A DNA stretch of 64,000 nt from Deferribacteres bacterium (lineage in GTDB: Bacteria > Zhuqueibacterota > Zhuqueibacteria > Zhuqueibacterales > Geothermadaptataceae): NCBI GenBank assembly GCA_020633675.1, contig JACKDE010000002.1, positions 1 through 64,000 on the forward strand, in the 5' to 3' direction. This document shows positions 16,731 through 26,546 of this stretch, piece by piece (position 1 is the first letter of the stretch; the number at the start of each line of letters is the position of its first letter). Both the position numbers and the translations under genes were made by a program. A model generated the notes under the pieces. The model was not told the DNA's origin. It did no database searches and saw only the letters and a list, made by a program, of their open reading frames with translations.

Positions 16731-18632
16731 ATGGCTGAACAATATGATGTGATCGTGGTTGGAGGTGGGCATGCCGGGACTGAAGCGGCGTTAGCTGCTT
16801 CACGGATGGGTATGCGTACCATGCTGATCACTATGAATATATTTACCATCGGGCAGATGTCCTGTAATCCGGCGATTGGTGGGTTGGCAAAAGGGCAGCT
16901 TGTGCGCGAGTTGGATGCGCTTGGAGGAGAGATGGGCCTTGTCACTGATCATGCCGGCATTCAGTTTAAAATGCTGAATACTTCAAAGGGGCCGGCTGTT
17001 TGGTCTCCGCGTGCTCAGGCTGACCGAATGAAATATGCAAATCGCGTTCGCCATGCGTGTGAGCAGCAAAGCAATCTTGAGCTGCGTCAGGATATGGGGC
17101 TTCGTTTGAAGGTAGTCGACGGCTGTGTTCGCGGCGTTTATGGTCAATTCGATACCTTTTATGCGTCCAAGACGGTTATTCTGACAGCAGGTACTTTTCT
17201 GAATGGCATTATCCATATTGGCTTAAAGCAAATCAAGTCTGGTCGCGCCGGTGAGTTTGCAGCTACCGGCATGACCGAATGCTTGCAAGAGTTGGGCTTC
17301 GAATCCGGTCGGCTCAAAACAGGGACGCCGCCGCGCCTTGATGGGCGCACGATCGCTTGGGAAAAAACAACGCGCCAGGATGGAGATGAATATCCGGTTC
17401 CGTTTTCATTTCGAACGGATCGGATCGATGTCAGGCAGGTACCTTGTTATATTACCCACACAAACGAAACAACTCATGCGATAATTCGTGGTGCATTGGA
17501 TCAATCGCCTATGTATAGTGGGCAAATTCAGAGTGTCGGCCCGCGCTATTGCCCGTCGGTAGAAGATAAAATCGTGCGATTCGCTGATAAGGAGCGACAT
17601 CAGATATTTCTGGAACCAGAAGGTCTTGATACGACCGAAGTTTATGTCAATGGCTTTTCTACCAGTTTGCCGGAAGAAATACAGGTCGAGGCTATTCATA
17701 CTATTCCTGGCCTTGAAAGCGTGCGTATGACTCGCCCTGGATATGCTGTCGAATACGATTATTTTCCTCCGACTCAGCTGAAACCCTCTATGGAAACCAA
17801 ACGTGTATCCGGTCTTTTTTTTGCGGGACAGATCAACGGCACCACAGGCTATGAAGAGGCTGCAGTGCAGGGACTGATGGCGGGTATTAATGCCGCTTTG
17901 CGTGTCAGGGAAAGGGCACCATTTGTTTTGGATCGCTCGCAAGCATATATCGGTGTGTTGATCGACGACCTGGTGACCAAAGGCACGATTGAACCTTATC
18001 GTATGTTTACCTCACGCGCTGAGCATCGTTTGCTTTTGCGGCAAGATAATGCGGACCTGCGCCTGATGGAATTCGGATACCAGCTCGGTTTGATTGATCA
18101 GCAAATGTTCGATAAGATGCAGGTCAAGAAAGACGATATATCCCGAATGATTGACCATTTGAAAAAAACGTGGACCCAACCAGAGCGGATGAATGACTAC
18201 CTTGGGTCTGTTGATAGTTCGCAAATTAAAAATAAAGAGAACTTGTATAATTTGCTAAAGCGCCCGGAAGTTGAATTGGTTGGTTTGATGAAGATCGTCT
18301 TGAATTCGTTCCAATATACAAATGCTGAACTGGCTGCCGAAGTCAACCGGCAGGTCGAAATTGAAGTGAAATACGAAGGTTTTTTGAACCGTGACCGCGA
18401 GTTAGTGGAAAAAATGCAGGCTCTCGAGCACAAGATATTGCCTGAGTCTATCGATTTTCAGAAAATTGAGTCGCTCTCAAAAGAATCTCGTGAGAAACTG
18501 GAGCGCATCAAACCGGGCACGCTTGGGCAGGCATCGAGAATTTCAGGTGTCTCGCCAGCGGATATTACATCCTTGATGATTTATTTATCCAAGGGCAGAA
18601 GGTCTGTTTCACGTGAAACAAATGAAGGTTGA
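16731..18632 (+). CDS. mnmG: tRNA uridine-5-carboxymethylaminomethyl modification enzyme MnmG (GidA)
   Basis: This 633-residue FAD enzyme works as a complex with MnmE on tRNA wobble uridines. The FAD-binding VIVVGGGHAGTEAALAASRMG at the N-terminus, SCNPAIGGLAKGQLVRELDALGG and GYEEAAVQGLMAGINAA are diagnostic, and the C-terminal helical domain is complete. Its last codons (SVSRETNEG) are encoded across a second parS site, so centromere and coding functions overlap. It directly precedes rsmG. Confidence 0.98.
   Translation: MAEQYDVIVVGGGHAGTEAALAASRMGMRTMLITMNIFTIGQMSCNPAIGGLAKGQLVRELDALGGEMGLVTDHAGIQFKMLNTSKGPAVWSPRAQADRMKYANRVRHACEQQSNLELRQDMGLRLKVVDGCVRGVYGQFDTFYASKTVILTAGTFLNGIIHIGLKQIKSGRAGEFAATGMTECLQELGFESGRLKTGTPPRLDGRTIAWEKTTRQDGDEYPVPFSFRTDRIDVRQVPCYITHTNETTHAIIRGALDQSPMYSGQIQSVGPRYCPSVEDKIVRFADKERHQIFLEPEGLDTTEVYVNGFSTSLPEEIQVEAIHTIPGLESVRMTRPGYAVEYDYFPPTQLKPSMETKRVSGLFFAGQINGTTGYEEAAVQGLMAGINAALRVRERAPFVLDRSQAYIGVLIDDLVTKGTIEPYRMFTSRAEHRLLLRQDNADLRLMEFGYQLGLIDQQMFDKMQVKKDDISRMIDHLKKTWTQPERMNDYLGSVDSSQIKNKENLYNLLKRPEVELVGLMKIVLNSFQYTNAELAAEVNRQVEIEVKYEGFLNRDRELVEKMQALEHKILPESIDFQKIESLSKESREKLERIKPGTLGQASRISGVSPADITSLMIYLSKGRRSVSRETNEG
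18605..18620. promoter_or_regulatory. parS centromere site (ParB-binding), copy 2
   Basis: This is the same perfect 16-bp palindrome as at 16700-16715, embedded in the 3' end of mnmG, 1.9 kb from copy 1. Two identical copies in one origin-proximal locus make chance very unlikely. Confidence 0.93.
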
Positions 18633-18658
18633 TTTGAGCATTTTTGAAAGCAGGTTGC

Positions 18659-19330
18659 ATGGTTGAGTCAGTTGAAGAGAGTGGCGAACTCGGGAATGTG
18701 TTGAGTATTCTGCGCAAACGCGGATTGAGAGTGCCTGAAAAAGCAACAAACCAATTGGTGCGGTATGTGATGCTTTTGCGCGAGGGCAATCGTTTAACAC
18801 AGCTTGTTTCGCGTAATGATAATGCGCGTCTGATCTCCACGCATATTGCCGAGTGCTTTGCACCGATGTGCGTTTTTCAGGTAAATGAATGTGAAAAAAT
18901 TCTCGATTTTGGTTCCGGTGGTGGATTGCCGGGTGTGCCTTGGGCAATACTTTTTCCCAAAAAACAATTTGTGCTACTCGAATCAAAAAAGAAAAAGGCC
19001 GCATTTTTAACACATGTCAAAGCGCAACTTGATCTTGATAATGTCGCTGTTTTGCCCTGTCATTCTGATGAAATCAATGCGAGTCACAATCATGCTTATG
19101 ATATTGTAATCGCCCGGGCTGTTGCACGACTCAGCAAGCTCTGGAAAAGCTGTGGCCGTTTGTTGAAAAACAACGGAGTCTTGCTGGCGATGAAAGGCGG
19201 CGATTTGGCGCCGGAAACGGCTGAATTGCTCAATCTGTTTCCAGGGCTTAAAGTCGATATACAAACTTATCCGGAAGAATTGGTCCCTGTAGATAAAAAT
19301 AGAAGGTTGGTTGTCGTCCATGAGCCGTAG
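18659..19330 (+). CDS. rsmG: 16S rRNA (guanine527-N7) methyltransferase RsmG
   Basis: This 223-residue SAM-dependent methyltransferase (GidB) modifies G527 in 16S rRNA. The SAM-binding motif is ILDFGSGGGLPGVPWAILFP, with ESKKKKAAFL and VIARAVARL following in the usual order. The ATG at 18659 has an AGG ribosome site; a TTG five codons upstream is the alternative. It follows mnmG by 26 bp, and its 3' end overlaps murQ by 11 bases. Confidence 0.95.
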   Translation: MVESVEESGELGNVLSILRKRGLRVPEKATNQLVRYVMLLREGNRLTQLVSRNDNARLISTHIAECFAPMCVFQVNECEKILDFGSGGGLPGVPWAILFPKKQFVLLESKKKKAAFLTHVKAQLDLDNVAVLPCHSDEINASHNHAYDIVIARAVARLSKLWKSCGRLLKNNGVLLAMKGGDLAPETAELLNLFPGLKVDIQTYPEELVPVDKNRRLVVVHEP

Positions 19331-20240
19331 CATTTTCGATGAAATTAAAGATTTGGTCACTGAAGCGAGTAATGATAAAACCAAAGAGATCGATGTTAAA
19401 TCGACACTCGAAATTGTGAAGTTGATCAACGCAGAAGATAAAACTGTCGCTGATACCGTTGCTGAAGAATTGCCCTATATCGCACAGGCGGTTGATTTAA
19501 TTGTGCAGAGCCTTCGCGATGGGGGCCGGCTGTTTTATATCGGGGCTGGTACCAGTGGCCGGCTCGGCGTGCTGGATGCTTCTGAGTGTCCTCCGACTTA
19601 CGGTACGGATCCGAGTTTGGTGCAAGGTATTATTGCAGGTGGACGCGAAGCATTGGTGCGATCTCAGGAGGGTGCGGAAGATTCAGCTGAAAATGGCGCG
19701 CGCGATTTACGCGAAACTGGCTTTACTGCCAAAGATATTGTTTGTGGAATCGCAGCCAGTCGACGCACGCCCTATGTTGTTGGTGCGGTAGAGTATGCGC
19801 GCTCCATCGGCGCCAAAACGCTGTACGTGACCTGCAATCCGCGCAGCGAAATGCACATCGCAGTTGACGTGGCGATATGCGCTGTCGTCGGTCCGGAAGT
19901 GGTGATGGGATCAACGCGCATGAAAGCCGGCACAGCCACGAAGTTGATTCTGAATATGTTGACGACAGCAACAATGATCAAACTCGGCAAAGTTTACGGC
20001 AATATGATGGTCGATTTGCGAATGACTTCTAAAAAGCTGGTCGAGCGTTCAAAACGTACTGTGATGATGGTAACTGGATTGAGTTATGATGATGCCGCAG
20101 CTGTTTTGGAAAAAGCTGAAGGTCATGTAAAAACAGCGATTGTCATGTCTTTGGCTGGGGTTGATCAAGCTGCAGCCAAAGCAGCGCTTGCGCAGCATGA
20201 TGGTTTTGTCCGTTTTGCGATCGATTCCCTTAAAGAGTAA
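19320..20240 (+). CDS. murQ: N-acetylmuramic acid 6-phosphate etherase
   Basis: This 306-residue SIS-domain lyase cleaves the lactyl ether of MurNAc-6-phosphate to give GlcNAc-6-phosphate in cell-wall recycling. Motifs include YIGAGTSGRLGVLDASECPPTYG, VCGIAASRRTPYVVGA and GSTRMKAGTATKLILNML. The ATG at 19320 overlaps the rsmG end; a TTG three codons earlier is less likely. In this position many genomes carry parA and parB instead, so murQ next to rsmG is a lineage-specific arrangement. The cognate kinase is not in the window. Confidence 0.95.
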   Translation: MSRSIFDEIKDLVTEASNDKTKEIDVKSTLEIVKLINAEDKTVADTVAEELPYIAQAVDLIVQSLRDGGRLFYIGAGTSGRLGVLDASECPPTYGTDPSLVQGIIAGGREALVRSQEGAEDSAENGARDLRETGFTAKDIVCGIAASRRTPYVVGAVEYARSIGAKTLYVTCNPRSEMHIAVDVAICAVVGPEVVMGSTRMKAGTATKLILNMLTTATMIKLGKVYGNMMVDLRMTSKKLVERSKRTVMMVTGLSYDDAAAVLEKAEGHVKTAIVMSLAGVDQAAAKAALAQHDGFVRFAIDSLKE

Positions 20241-20309
20241 CTATGATCGCGGTCGACCTGGTAAATTGTTTTTCACCCAGGTTTTTCAACGAATTTGCAG
20301 AATTGCCAT

Positions 20310-23300
20310 ATGGTTGATTTGTTTAAAAATTTAATTTCAAATATAAATAATAATAAGTTTTTTGGTTCGGCTCTCACGGCTGTTGAAACAGAAACGTGCA
20401 TCGAATTGAATAGTGTGGTTGGCTCATTGAAGTCGATCATGGTGGCGCGCATGTTTGAATCGCTTGGCAAGCCGATACTCTGGGTTTTTGATACCCAGGA
20501 TCGGGCACGCGATGCAAAAATCGATGTCGAGCATTTGCTGCCGGTAAAGGACAGTGCGTTGTTTCCATTGCCGCGCAAGAGCAGGTGGGGTCATGATGAT
20601 ATGCTGGTCGTCTCGCAGCAAGCAGAAGCATTGGAAGCGCTCGCCCGCAAAGAAAGGCAGATCTTGCTGATCTGTAAAGACGCCCTGGAGACGCGCATCA
20701 AAAGTCCGAAAGAGATTTCGAAAGATGCCGTGCATTTAGCGGTCGATGTGCATCAGCCCTTTCAGGAATTGATTCATCATCTGCAACGCATCGGCTTTGA
20801 GCGCGAACCAGCGGTGGAAAAGCCGGGTGATCTGTCGATCCGTGGAGGCATTCTCGATATTTTTCCTTTTACGGCCAACGATCCTGTGCGAATTGAATTT
20901 TGGGGTGACACAGTAGAGTCCATTCGTGAATTCGATACACTGACACAGCGTTCCACCGAGAAGCTCGATAAAGTGAGCATTTTTCCGAAACCGGAAGCGT
21001 CCAAAGAGAGCCAGTACGCAACGATTTTGAATTTTTTGCCGGAGAATACAATTGCGATATTTGATGATGCCCCGGCTATTGAAAATATGGTTGTCGGCGG
21101 TCAGCACGATGATCACCATGAACAACTCATGGAAAAGGAACACGCTCCAGATCAGGAGCTATGGGAGATTTTTTTAAGCGATTTTGAACGCTTTAAGCAG
21201 GTCTTTTTTTCGCCAATTAAATCACATTACGCAACCGTCAAAATCAATGTCCCCTCGGTACATCCGAAAGCCATGAATGGCGATATGAAGTTGCTTGTCG
21301 CTGAGTTTCATCAAAATGGAACAACCGCGCGCAAAAACTATTTTCTGTGTGAGTCTCCCGGCCACGCTCAAAGAATGAAAGATTTGTTTAGCGATTACAA
21401 ACTGGCTGAATCGCAGGTCTCTGTAATCGGAATGAATCTCAGTAAAGGCTTTTGCCTGCCGGATGCTGGCATTCATGTTTACACCGATCACGAATTTTAC
21501 AGCAGAAAGCGTCGCCATCGCGGCAGGCGAAAATTAAAAGAAGGTCTGACGCTCCGCCAGCTCAAAAGCTTGAATCAGGGCGATTTTGTGGTGCATGCCG
21601 ATCATGGGATCGCCAAGTTTGTCCGGCTGGAAAAGATTACTGTCGCAGAGCATGAGCGGGAATGCTTGCTATTGGAATATCGTGAGGGCGACAAGCTGTT
21701 TGTGCCGTTAGATCGAATGGACCGTGTGCAGAAATACACCGGCAAAGATGGCACCGTTCCAACGATTCACAAGCTCGGCACGCAAGATTGGGAGCGTTTG
21801 AAAAAACGCACGAAATCCAAATTACGCAATATCGCCGAAGAATTGGTGAAACTATACTCCCTGCGCAAAGCGCAAAAAGGATTCGCCTTTTCGCAGGACT
21901 CGACCTGGCAAAAAGAGTTGGAAGCCTCATTTGCCTATGAAGATACGCCGGACCAAAACCGGGCGGCTGAAGAGACCAAGCGCGATATGGAAAAAGACCT
22001 GCCAATGGATCGCCTCGTGTGTGGCGATGTCGGTTATGGCAAAACCGAAGTGGCGGTGCGCGCAGCTTTCAAGGCTGTGCAAGATGGCAAGCAGGTCGCA
22101 GTGCTGGTGCCGACAACCATTTTGGCGGAACAACACTATCTAACCTTTTCAGAACGGCTCAGGCGGTTTCCGGTCAAAGTCGAAGTACTGTCGCGGTTTC
22201 GAAGCAGCGCAGAGCAAAAAGCCATTATCGAGCATATTAAAAATCAAAAAGTCGACATTGTTATCGGTACACATAGATTGATATCTAAAGATATAGAATT
22301 TAAGGACTTAGGTCTTATTGTTGTCGACGAAGAACAAAGGTTTGGTGTTCGTCATAAAGAGCGATTGAAATATTTGCGCACCAATGTGGATGTGTTGTCG
22401 CTGAGCGCAACTCCGATCCCGAGAACGCTGCACATGTCGCTCATCGGCGTGCGTGATATGTCGCAGATCAGTACACCGCCCCGCGATCGTTTGCCGGTGG
22501 AAACGGAAACGATGGAGTTTGATCCAAAATTTATTCGCGAGGCGATTCTGTATGAAATGCAGCGCGGTGGTCAGGTTTTTTTCGTACACAATCGCGTCGA
22601 AACCATCCATTCGATGGCAGCACGCCTTGCCGATATCGTCCCGGAAGCCGATATTGCTGTTGGCCACGGCCAGATGAAAGGCATGGAGCTCGAAAATGTT
22701 ATTATGGATTTTATGCACAAAAAGTATCATATTCTGGTTTCGACCATGATTATCGAGGCCGGTATGGATATTCCGAACGTCAACACTATCTTCATCAATC
22801 GTGCCGATCGGTTCGGCCTGGCACAGCTCTACCAATTGCGAGGCCGGGTGGGACGATCAAACCAAAAGGCATATTGCTATTTGGTGATTCCACCATTGCG
22901 GACTCTGAAACCGGATGCCATCCGCAGGCTTGAAACGATCGAAGAGTTTACTGATTTGGGAAGTGGTATTCAAATCGCCCTGCGGGATTTGGAGATTCGT
23001 GGTGCAGGCGATTTGCTCGGTGCGGAACAAAGTGGCTTTATCGATCAAATCGGCTTTGAAACCTACATGCGCATTCTGGAAGAATCGATTAACGAGTTGT
23101 TGCCCGATGACGGAGATGAAGCTCGCCAAACTGGCGAAGTGTTGCTGGCGGAAGAGTGTCGTGTCGATGCTGACGTCGATGCCTATTTGCCACAGACTTA
23201 TGTCGAGCTGCCGGCAGAACGGGTCGACATTTATCGCAGGCTTGCCCATGCGGCAACGCACAAAGAAATCGATGCGATTCTCGAAGAAGTGCTGGACCGG

Positions 23301-23636
23301 TATGGCCGTTTGCCGGAAGAAGCAGCAAACCTTTTTTACATGGCCCGGGCGCGTTTGTTAGGCCGGCTCGCTGGCCTGCGTCGCATCGCGATCAAGCGCG
23401 ATAAAATCAAGGCGCTCTTTTCCGAAAAATTGGTCAGTGGCTCGCGTGCCGAAATGCAGGAATGGTTGAGCAAGATGATCAAAGCCAGTCCGTGCGAGCT
23501 CGAATTCGTGCAGGAAAAAGAATTGATGCTGCAAATTGTGGCAGAGCCCGGAGACAATCCGCTGCAGGTGCTGGATATGGTGCTGATGGCGGTGGTTGCA
23601 CAGGATTTAAAAAAACAGCAAGTACAAACGAATTAG
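20310..23636 (+). CDS. mfd: Transcription-repair coupling factor Mfd
   Basis: This 1108-residue ATPase removes stalled RNA polymerase and recruits UvrA. The N-terminal UvrB-like part contains GDLSIRGGILDIFPF. The RNA-polymerase-interaction domain (GDFVVHADHGIAKFVRLE) is near residue 430. The RecG-like helicase has Walker A GDVGYGKTEVAVRAA, DEEQRFGV and GRVGRSNQKAYCYL, and a TRCF C-terminal domain is present. The ATG at 20310 is preferred to a TTG five codons upstream. It is transcribed with the upstream origin-side genes. Confidence 0.97.
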   Translation: MVDLFKNLISNINNNKFFGSALTAVETETCIELNSVVGSLKSIMVARMFESLGKPILWVFDTQDRARDAKIDVEHLLPVKDSALFPLPRKSRWGHDDMLVVSQQAEALEALARKERQILLICKDALETRIKSPKEISKDAVHLAVDVHQPFQELIHHLQRIGFEREPAVEKPGDLSIRGGILDIFPFTANDPVRIEFWGDTVESIREFDTLTQRSTEKLDKVSIFPKPEASKESQYATILNFLPENTIAIFDDAPAIENMVVGGQHDDHHEQLMEKEHAPDQELWEIFLSDFERFKQVFFSPIKSHYATVKINVPSVHPKAMNGDMKLLVAEFHQNGTTARKNYFLCESPGHAQRMKDLFSDYKLAESQVSVIGMNLSKGFCLPDAGIHVYTDHEFYSRKRRHRGRRKLKEGLTLRQLKSLNQGDFVVHADHGIAKFVRLEKITVAEHERECLLLEYREGDKLFVPLDRMDRVQKYTGKDGTVPTIHKLGTQDWERLKKRTKSKLRNIAEELVKLYSLRKAQKGFAFSQDSTWQKELEASFAYEDTPDQNRAAEETKRDMEKDLPMDRLVCGDVGYGKTEVAVRAAFKAVQDGKQVAVLVPTTILAEQHYLTFSERLRRFPVKVEVLSRFRSSAEQKAIIEHIKNQKVDIVIGTHRLISKDIEFKDLGLIVVDEEQRFGVRHKERLKYLRTNVDVLSLSATPIPRTLHMSLIGVRDMSQISTPPRDRLPVETETMEFDPKFIREAILYEMQRGGQVFFVHNRVETIHSMAARLADIVPEADIAVGHGQMKGMELENVIMDFMHKKYHILVSTMIIEAGMDIPNVNTIFINRADRFGLAQLYQLRGRVGRSNQKAYCYLVIPPLRTLKPDAIRRLETIEEFTDLGSGIQIALRDLEIRGAGDLLGAEQSGFIDQIGFETYMRILEESINELLPDDGDEARQTGEVLLAEECRVDADVDAYLPQTYVELPAERVDIYRRLAHAATHKEIDAILEEVLDRYGRLPEEAANLFYMARARLLGRLAGLRRIAIKRDKIKALFSEKLVSGSRAEMQEWLSKMIKASPCELEFVQEKELMLQIVAEPGDNPLQVLDMVLMAVVAQDLKKQQVQTN

Positions 23637-23766
23637 CCGGAACACGGCGAAATACATTTCATTACGATATTGACTTTAATTTTGGAGTCTTAGTGTCCCA
23701 TTTAAATTTTTCAAGCGCTTCGAATGCGAAGTGCCGCCTTTGCGATCTGCGGCAGGGAGTGGTCTA

Positions 23767-25560
23767 ATGTCTAAAACGCAATCCGAAGTATCGGGCTTTC
23801 ACGATTTGGCGCTCCACCAGGACGTGCTCAAGGGGCTGGATGAGGTTGGTTATGAATCGCCCTCGCCAATCCAGGCGCAGGTGATTCCGCATATCATGTC
23901 CGGCAAGGATGTGGTAGGGCAGGCACAAACCGGCACCGGCAAAACGGCAGCTTTTGCGCTGCCCTTGCTTTCTCGAATTGATCTCGGCTTGTTTGAGCCG
24001 CAGGTGCTGGTTCTGACGCCAACACGCGAACTGGCGATTCAGGTCGCGGAAGCGTTTAAACGCTACGGTTCACACTTGCCTGATTTTCGTGTCATGCCGG
24101 TTTATGGCGGACAAGATATTCGCGGACAACTACGGCAATTGCAGCGCGGTGTACATGTGGTCGTAGGCACCCCCGGGCGTGTCATCGATCATCTCAAACG
24201 CAAATCCCTCACGTTGGACATGTTGCATTATTTTGTGCTCGATGAAGCAGATGAAATGCTACGAATGGGATTTATCGATGATGTCGAGTGGATTTTACAA
24301 CATGCGCCGGAGCAGCGTCAAATCGCTTTGTTCTCGGCCACGATGCCTGCACCAATTCGCAAAATCGCGCAGAAATACCTGAGCGATCCGGTGCAAATTA
24401 CCATCGAAGCAAAAACAACAACGGTGGAATCGACGCGCCAGCGCTATTGGATTGTCAGCGGTTATCATAAAATCGAAGCGTTGACGCGTATTCTTGAAGG
24501 CGAAATCATGGATGGCGTCATCGTTTTTGTGCGAACAAAGACTGCGACGGTCAGTTTGGCAGAAAAGCTTGAAGCACGCGGCTATCAAACGGCAGCATTG
24601 AATGGAGATATTCAGCAAAATCGCCGTGAACGCACGATTCAGCAATTGAAGTCGGGCGAGTTGGATATTTTAGTCGCGACGGATGTGGCCGCGCGCGGCC
24701 TCGATGTCGACCGCATCAGTCATGTGATCAATTACGATATTCCGTACGATACCGAAGCTTATGTGCATCGTATCGGGCGGACCGGGCGGGCCGGACGCAG
24801 TGGTGAAGCCATTTTGTTTGTGGCTCCACGCGAGCAGCAAATGCTGCGCGCAATTGAAAGAGCGACTGGGCAAAAAATCGAGTTGATGGAGTTGCCTTCC
24901 ACCCAGGCGATCAACGACAAGCGTGTCGAGCGTTTTTTACAGAAGATAACGGAAACGCTGGCAGGCGATGATGTGCAATTTTATCGACAAATGCTTGAAA
25001 AATACGCACAAAGCAGCGATATTTCAATCATCGATGTTGCGGCAGCGTTAGCCAAAATCGTACAAGGTGAAACGCCGCTTTTGCTATCGGCTTTGCCTGA
25101 TCGAAAAATGCGCAAGGCGGCGATGCGATCGGGCACGGAAAAGCATGCACCAAAACACCAGCGAAGATCGTCCGAAATGGAAGAAGGTATGGAGCGATAT
25201 CGCGTGGAAGTTGGTCATCGTCATGGCGTGACGCCGGGTAATATTGTCGGCGCCATCGCCAATGAAGCTGGCATCGATAGCGAGTTCATCGGCCGGATTG
25301 ACATTCAGCACGATTTTAGCTATGTGGATTTACCGGAAGGCATGCCACGCAGCCTGCAAAAAATTGTTGGCAGAGCCTGGGTGGCGGGACAGCAATTGAG
25401 GCTTTCGAGAGCCGGTGGTTCGAAAAAAATGCGTAAGCGTGATGAAAAGCAAAAGCTAACAACAGCTTCAAAGAGCCGAATGTCAGGCCATTCGAAAAAT
25501 GTCGCCAAACGGAAAGCATCATCGAAACGACGCCATAAGGGCAATCCCAATCGACCATGA
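23767..25560 (+). CDS. DEAD-box RNA helicase (DeaD/CsdA type) with C-terminal DbpA-like RNA-binding domain
   Basis: This 597-residue helicase has all core motifs: Q motif near YESPSPIQAQVIP, AQTGTGKTAAFALP, PTRELAIQ, TPGRVIDHL, DEAD, SAT, and HRIGRTGRAGRSG. Residues ~485-560 form a DbpA-type RNA-binding domain (HRHGVTPGNIVGAIANEAGI), followed by a basic Lys/Arg-rich tail. Such proteins unwind rRNA or mRNA structures, often under cold stress or during ribosome assembly. The ATG at 23767 has a GGGAG ribosome site. A hairpin-prone 130-base leader lies between it and mfd. Confidence 0.94.
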   Translation: MSKTQSEVSGFHDLALHQDVLKGLDEVGYESPSPIQAQVIPHIMSGKDVVGQAQTGTGKTAAFALPLLSRIDLGLFEPQVLVLTPTRELAIQVAEAFKRYGSHLPDFRVMPVYGGQDIRGQLRQLQRGVHVVVGTPGRVIDHLKRKSLTLDMLHYFVLDEADEMLRMGFIDDVEWILQHAPEQRQIALFSATMPAPIRKIAQKYLSDPVQITIEAKTTTVESTRQRYWIVSGYHKIEALTRILEGEIMDGVIVFVRTKTATVSLAEKLEARGYQTAALNGDIQQNRRERTIQQLKSGELDILVATDVAARGLDVDRISHVINYDIPYDTEAYVHRIGRTGRAGRSGEAILFVAPREQQMLRAIERATGQKIELMELPSTQAINDKRVERFLQKITETLAGDDVQFYRQMLEKYAQSSDISIIDVAAALAKIVQGETPLLLSALPDRKMRKAAMRSGTEKHAPKHQRRSSEMEEGMERYRVEVGHRHGVTPGNIVGAIANEAGIDSEFIGRIDIQHDFSYVDLPEGMPRSLQKIVGRAWVAGQQLRLSRAGGSKKMRKRDEKQKLTTASKSRMSGHSKNVAKRKASSKRRHKGNPNRP

Positions 25561-25592
25561 TGATGTCACTTCTGGCCGAAACAGGAGCAATA

Positions 25593-26492
25593 ATGAAAAC
25601 AGCTATCAACGTAATCTATTTTTTCGTGTCGGCCGCCTTTTTGTTCGCGGCGCTTTCAAGTTGTGGGCGCAGCGATCAACCGGCAAGCCCTGCCATCGTA
25701 ATTATGGGGGATGAACGACTGACCCTGGATGATCTGCGCAGCTCCATCCCTAGGGAGATGACTGCCAATATCACCAAAGCTGATTTTGAAGACTATGTGA
25801 ATCGTTGGATCGACTCACATATTTTATATCAAAAAGGGCTCGATTTAGGACTCGAAAAAAATCCTGATATACAGCGCCGTGTTCGTGAATTCGAAATTCG
25901 CTTGATCGGGGCTGCCTATTTGGACTCCACTCTGGAGACCAAAATTATTGTCACACCGCAGGAAATTTCCAAATATTACGAGGAAAATAAGGACATCTTT
26001 GTGCGCAGCAAGCAGGAAATTCATCTTAAACACCTGCTTTTGGAAGATAAAGCCACGTCCGATGATTTGTATCGAAAATTGCGGCGCAATCAAGCTGAGT
26101 TTGATACGCTTTTGGTCCAATACAATTCTCACCTGCCTGAAGATGAGCGTGATTTGGGTTATGTTTCGGAAGATGATGTTGCTGAAATTATTTGGTCCAA
26201 AGTAAAAAACTATCGCAACAATGCTATTGTGCAACCGATCAAGACAGATTTCGGCTATCACATTTTCAAAGTGCTTGACAAGCAGGAAGAAGGATCGATT
26301 AAAGAGTTGGATGATGTCAAAATCGAGATTGAAGCGCGTCTTCGGCAGCAAAAGCTTGAAGAAAATTACACATCTTTGTTGACGCAACTCAAAGCTTCGG
26401 TCAAAATTGAAACTTATTTTGATTTGCTGAATAGAATTCCCCTGGACTCAATAGTGAGCCGTAACGGTGCAGAATTTGCCCGTGGCCAATAG
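25593..26492 (+). CDS. Parvulin-type peptidyl-prolyl isomerase lipoprotein
   Basis: This 299-residue envelope foldase has a lipobox at LSSC (Cys24) after a hydrophobic signal, indicating lipid attachment. Residues ~45-120 resemble the SurA/PrsA N-terminal chaperone domain. Residues ~130-235 form a PpiC parvulin domain (EIHLKHLLLEDKA to FGYHIFKVLDKQEEGS). The ATG at 25593 has GGAG ahead of it; a start overlapping the helicase stop is rejected because it would push the signal peptide inward. It is followed 54 bp later by a second foldase, so the pair likely supports outer-membrane protein folding. Confidence 0.9.
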   Translation: MKTAINVIYFFVSAAFLFAALSSCGRSDQPASPAIVIMGDERLTLDDLRSSIPREMTANITKADFEDYVNRWIDSHILYQKGLDLGLEKNPDIQRRVREFEIRLIGAAYLDSTLETKIIVTPQEISKYYEENKDIFVRSKQEIHLKHLLLEDKATSDDLYRKLRRNQAEFDTLLVQYNSHLPEDERDLGYVSEDDVAEIIWSKVKNYRNNAIVQPIKTDFGYHIFKVLDKQEEGSIKELDDVKIEIEARLRQQKLEENYTSLLTQLKASVKIETYFDLLNRIPLDSIVSRNGAEFARGQ

Positions 26493-26546
26493 GCAAGTCA
26501 GCTTTATTTGAGATCAAAAAATTGAATCAATATAAAAGGTAGAAGA

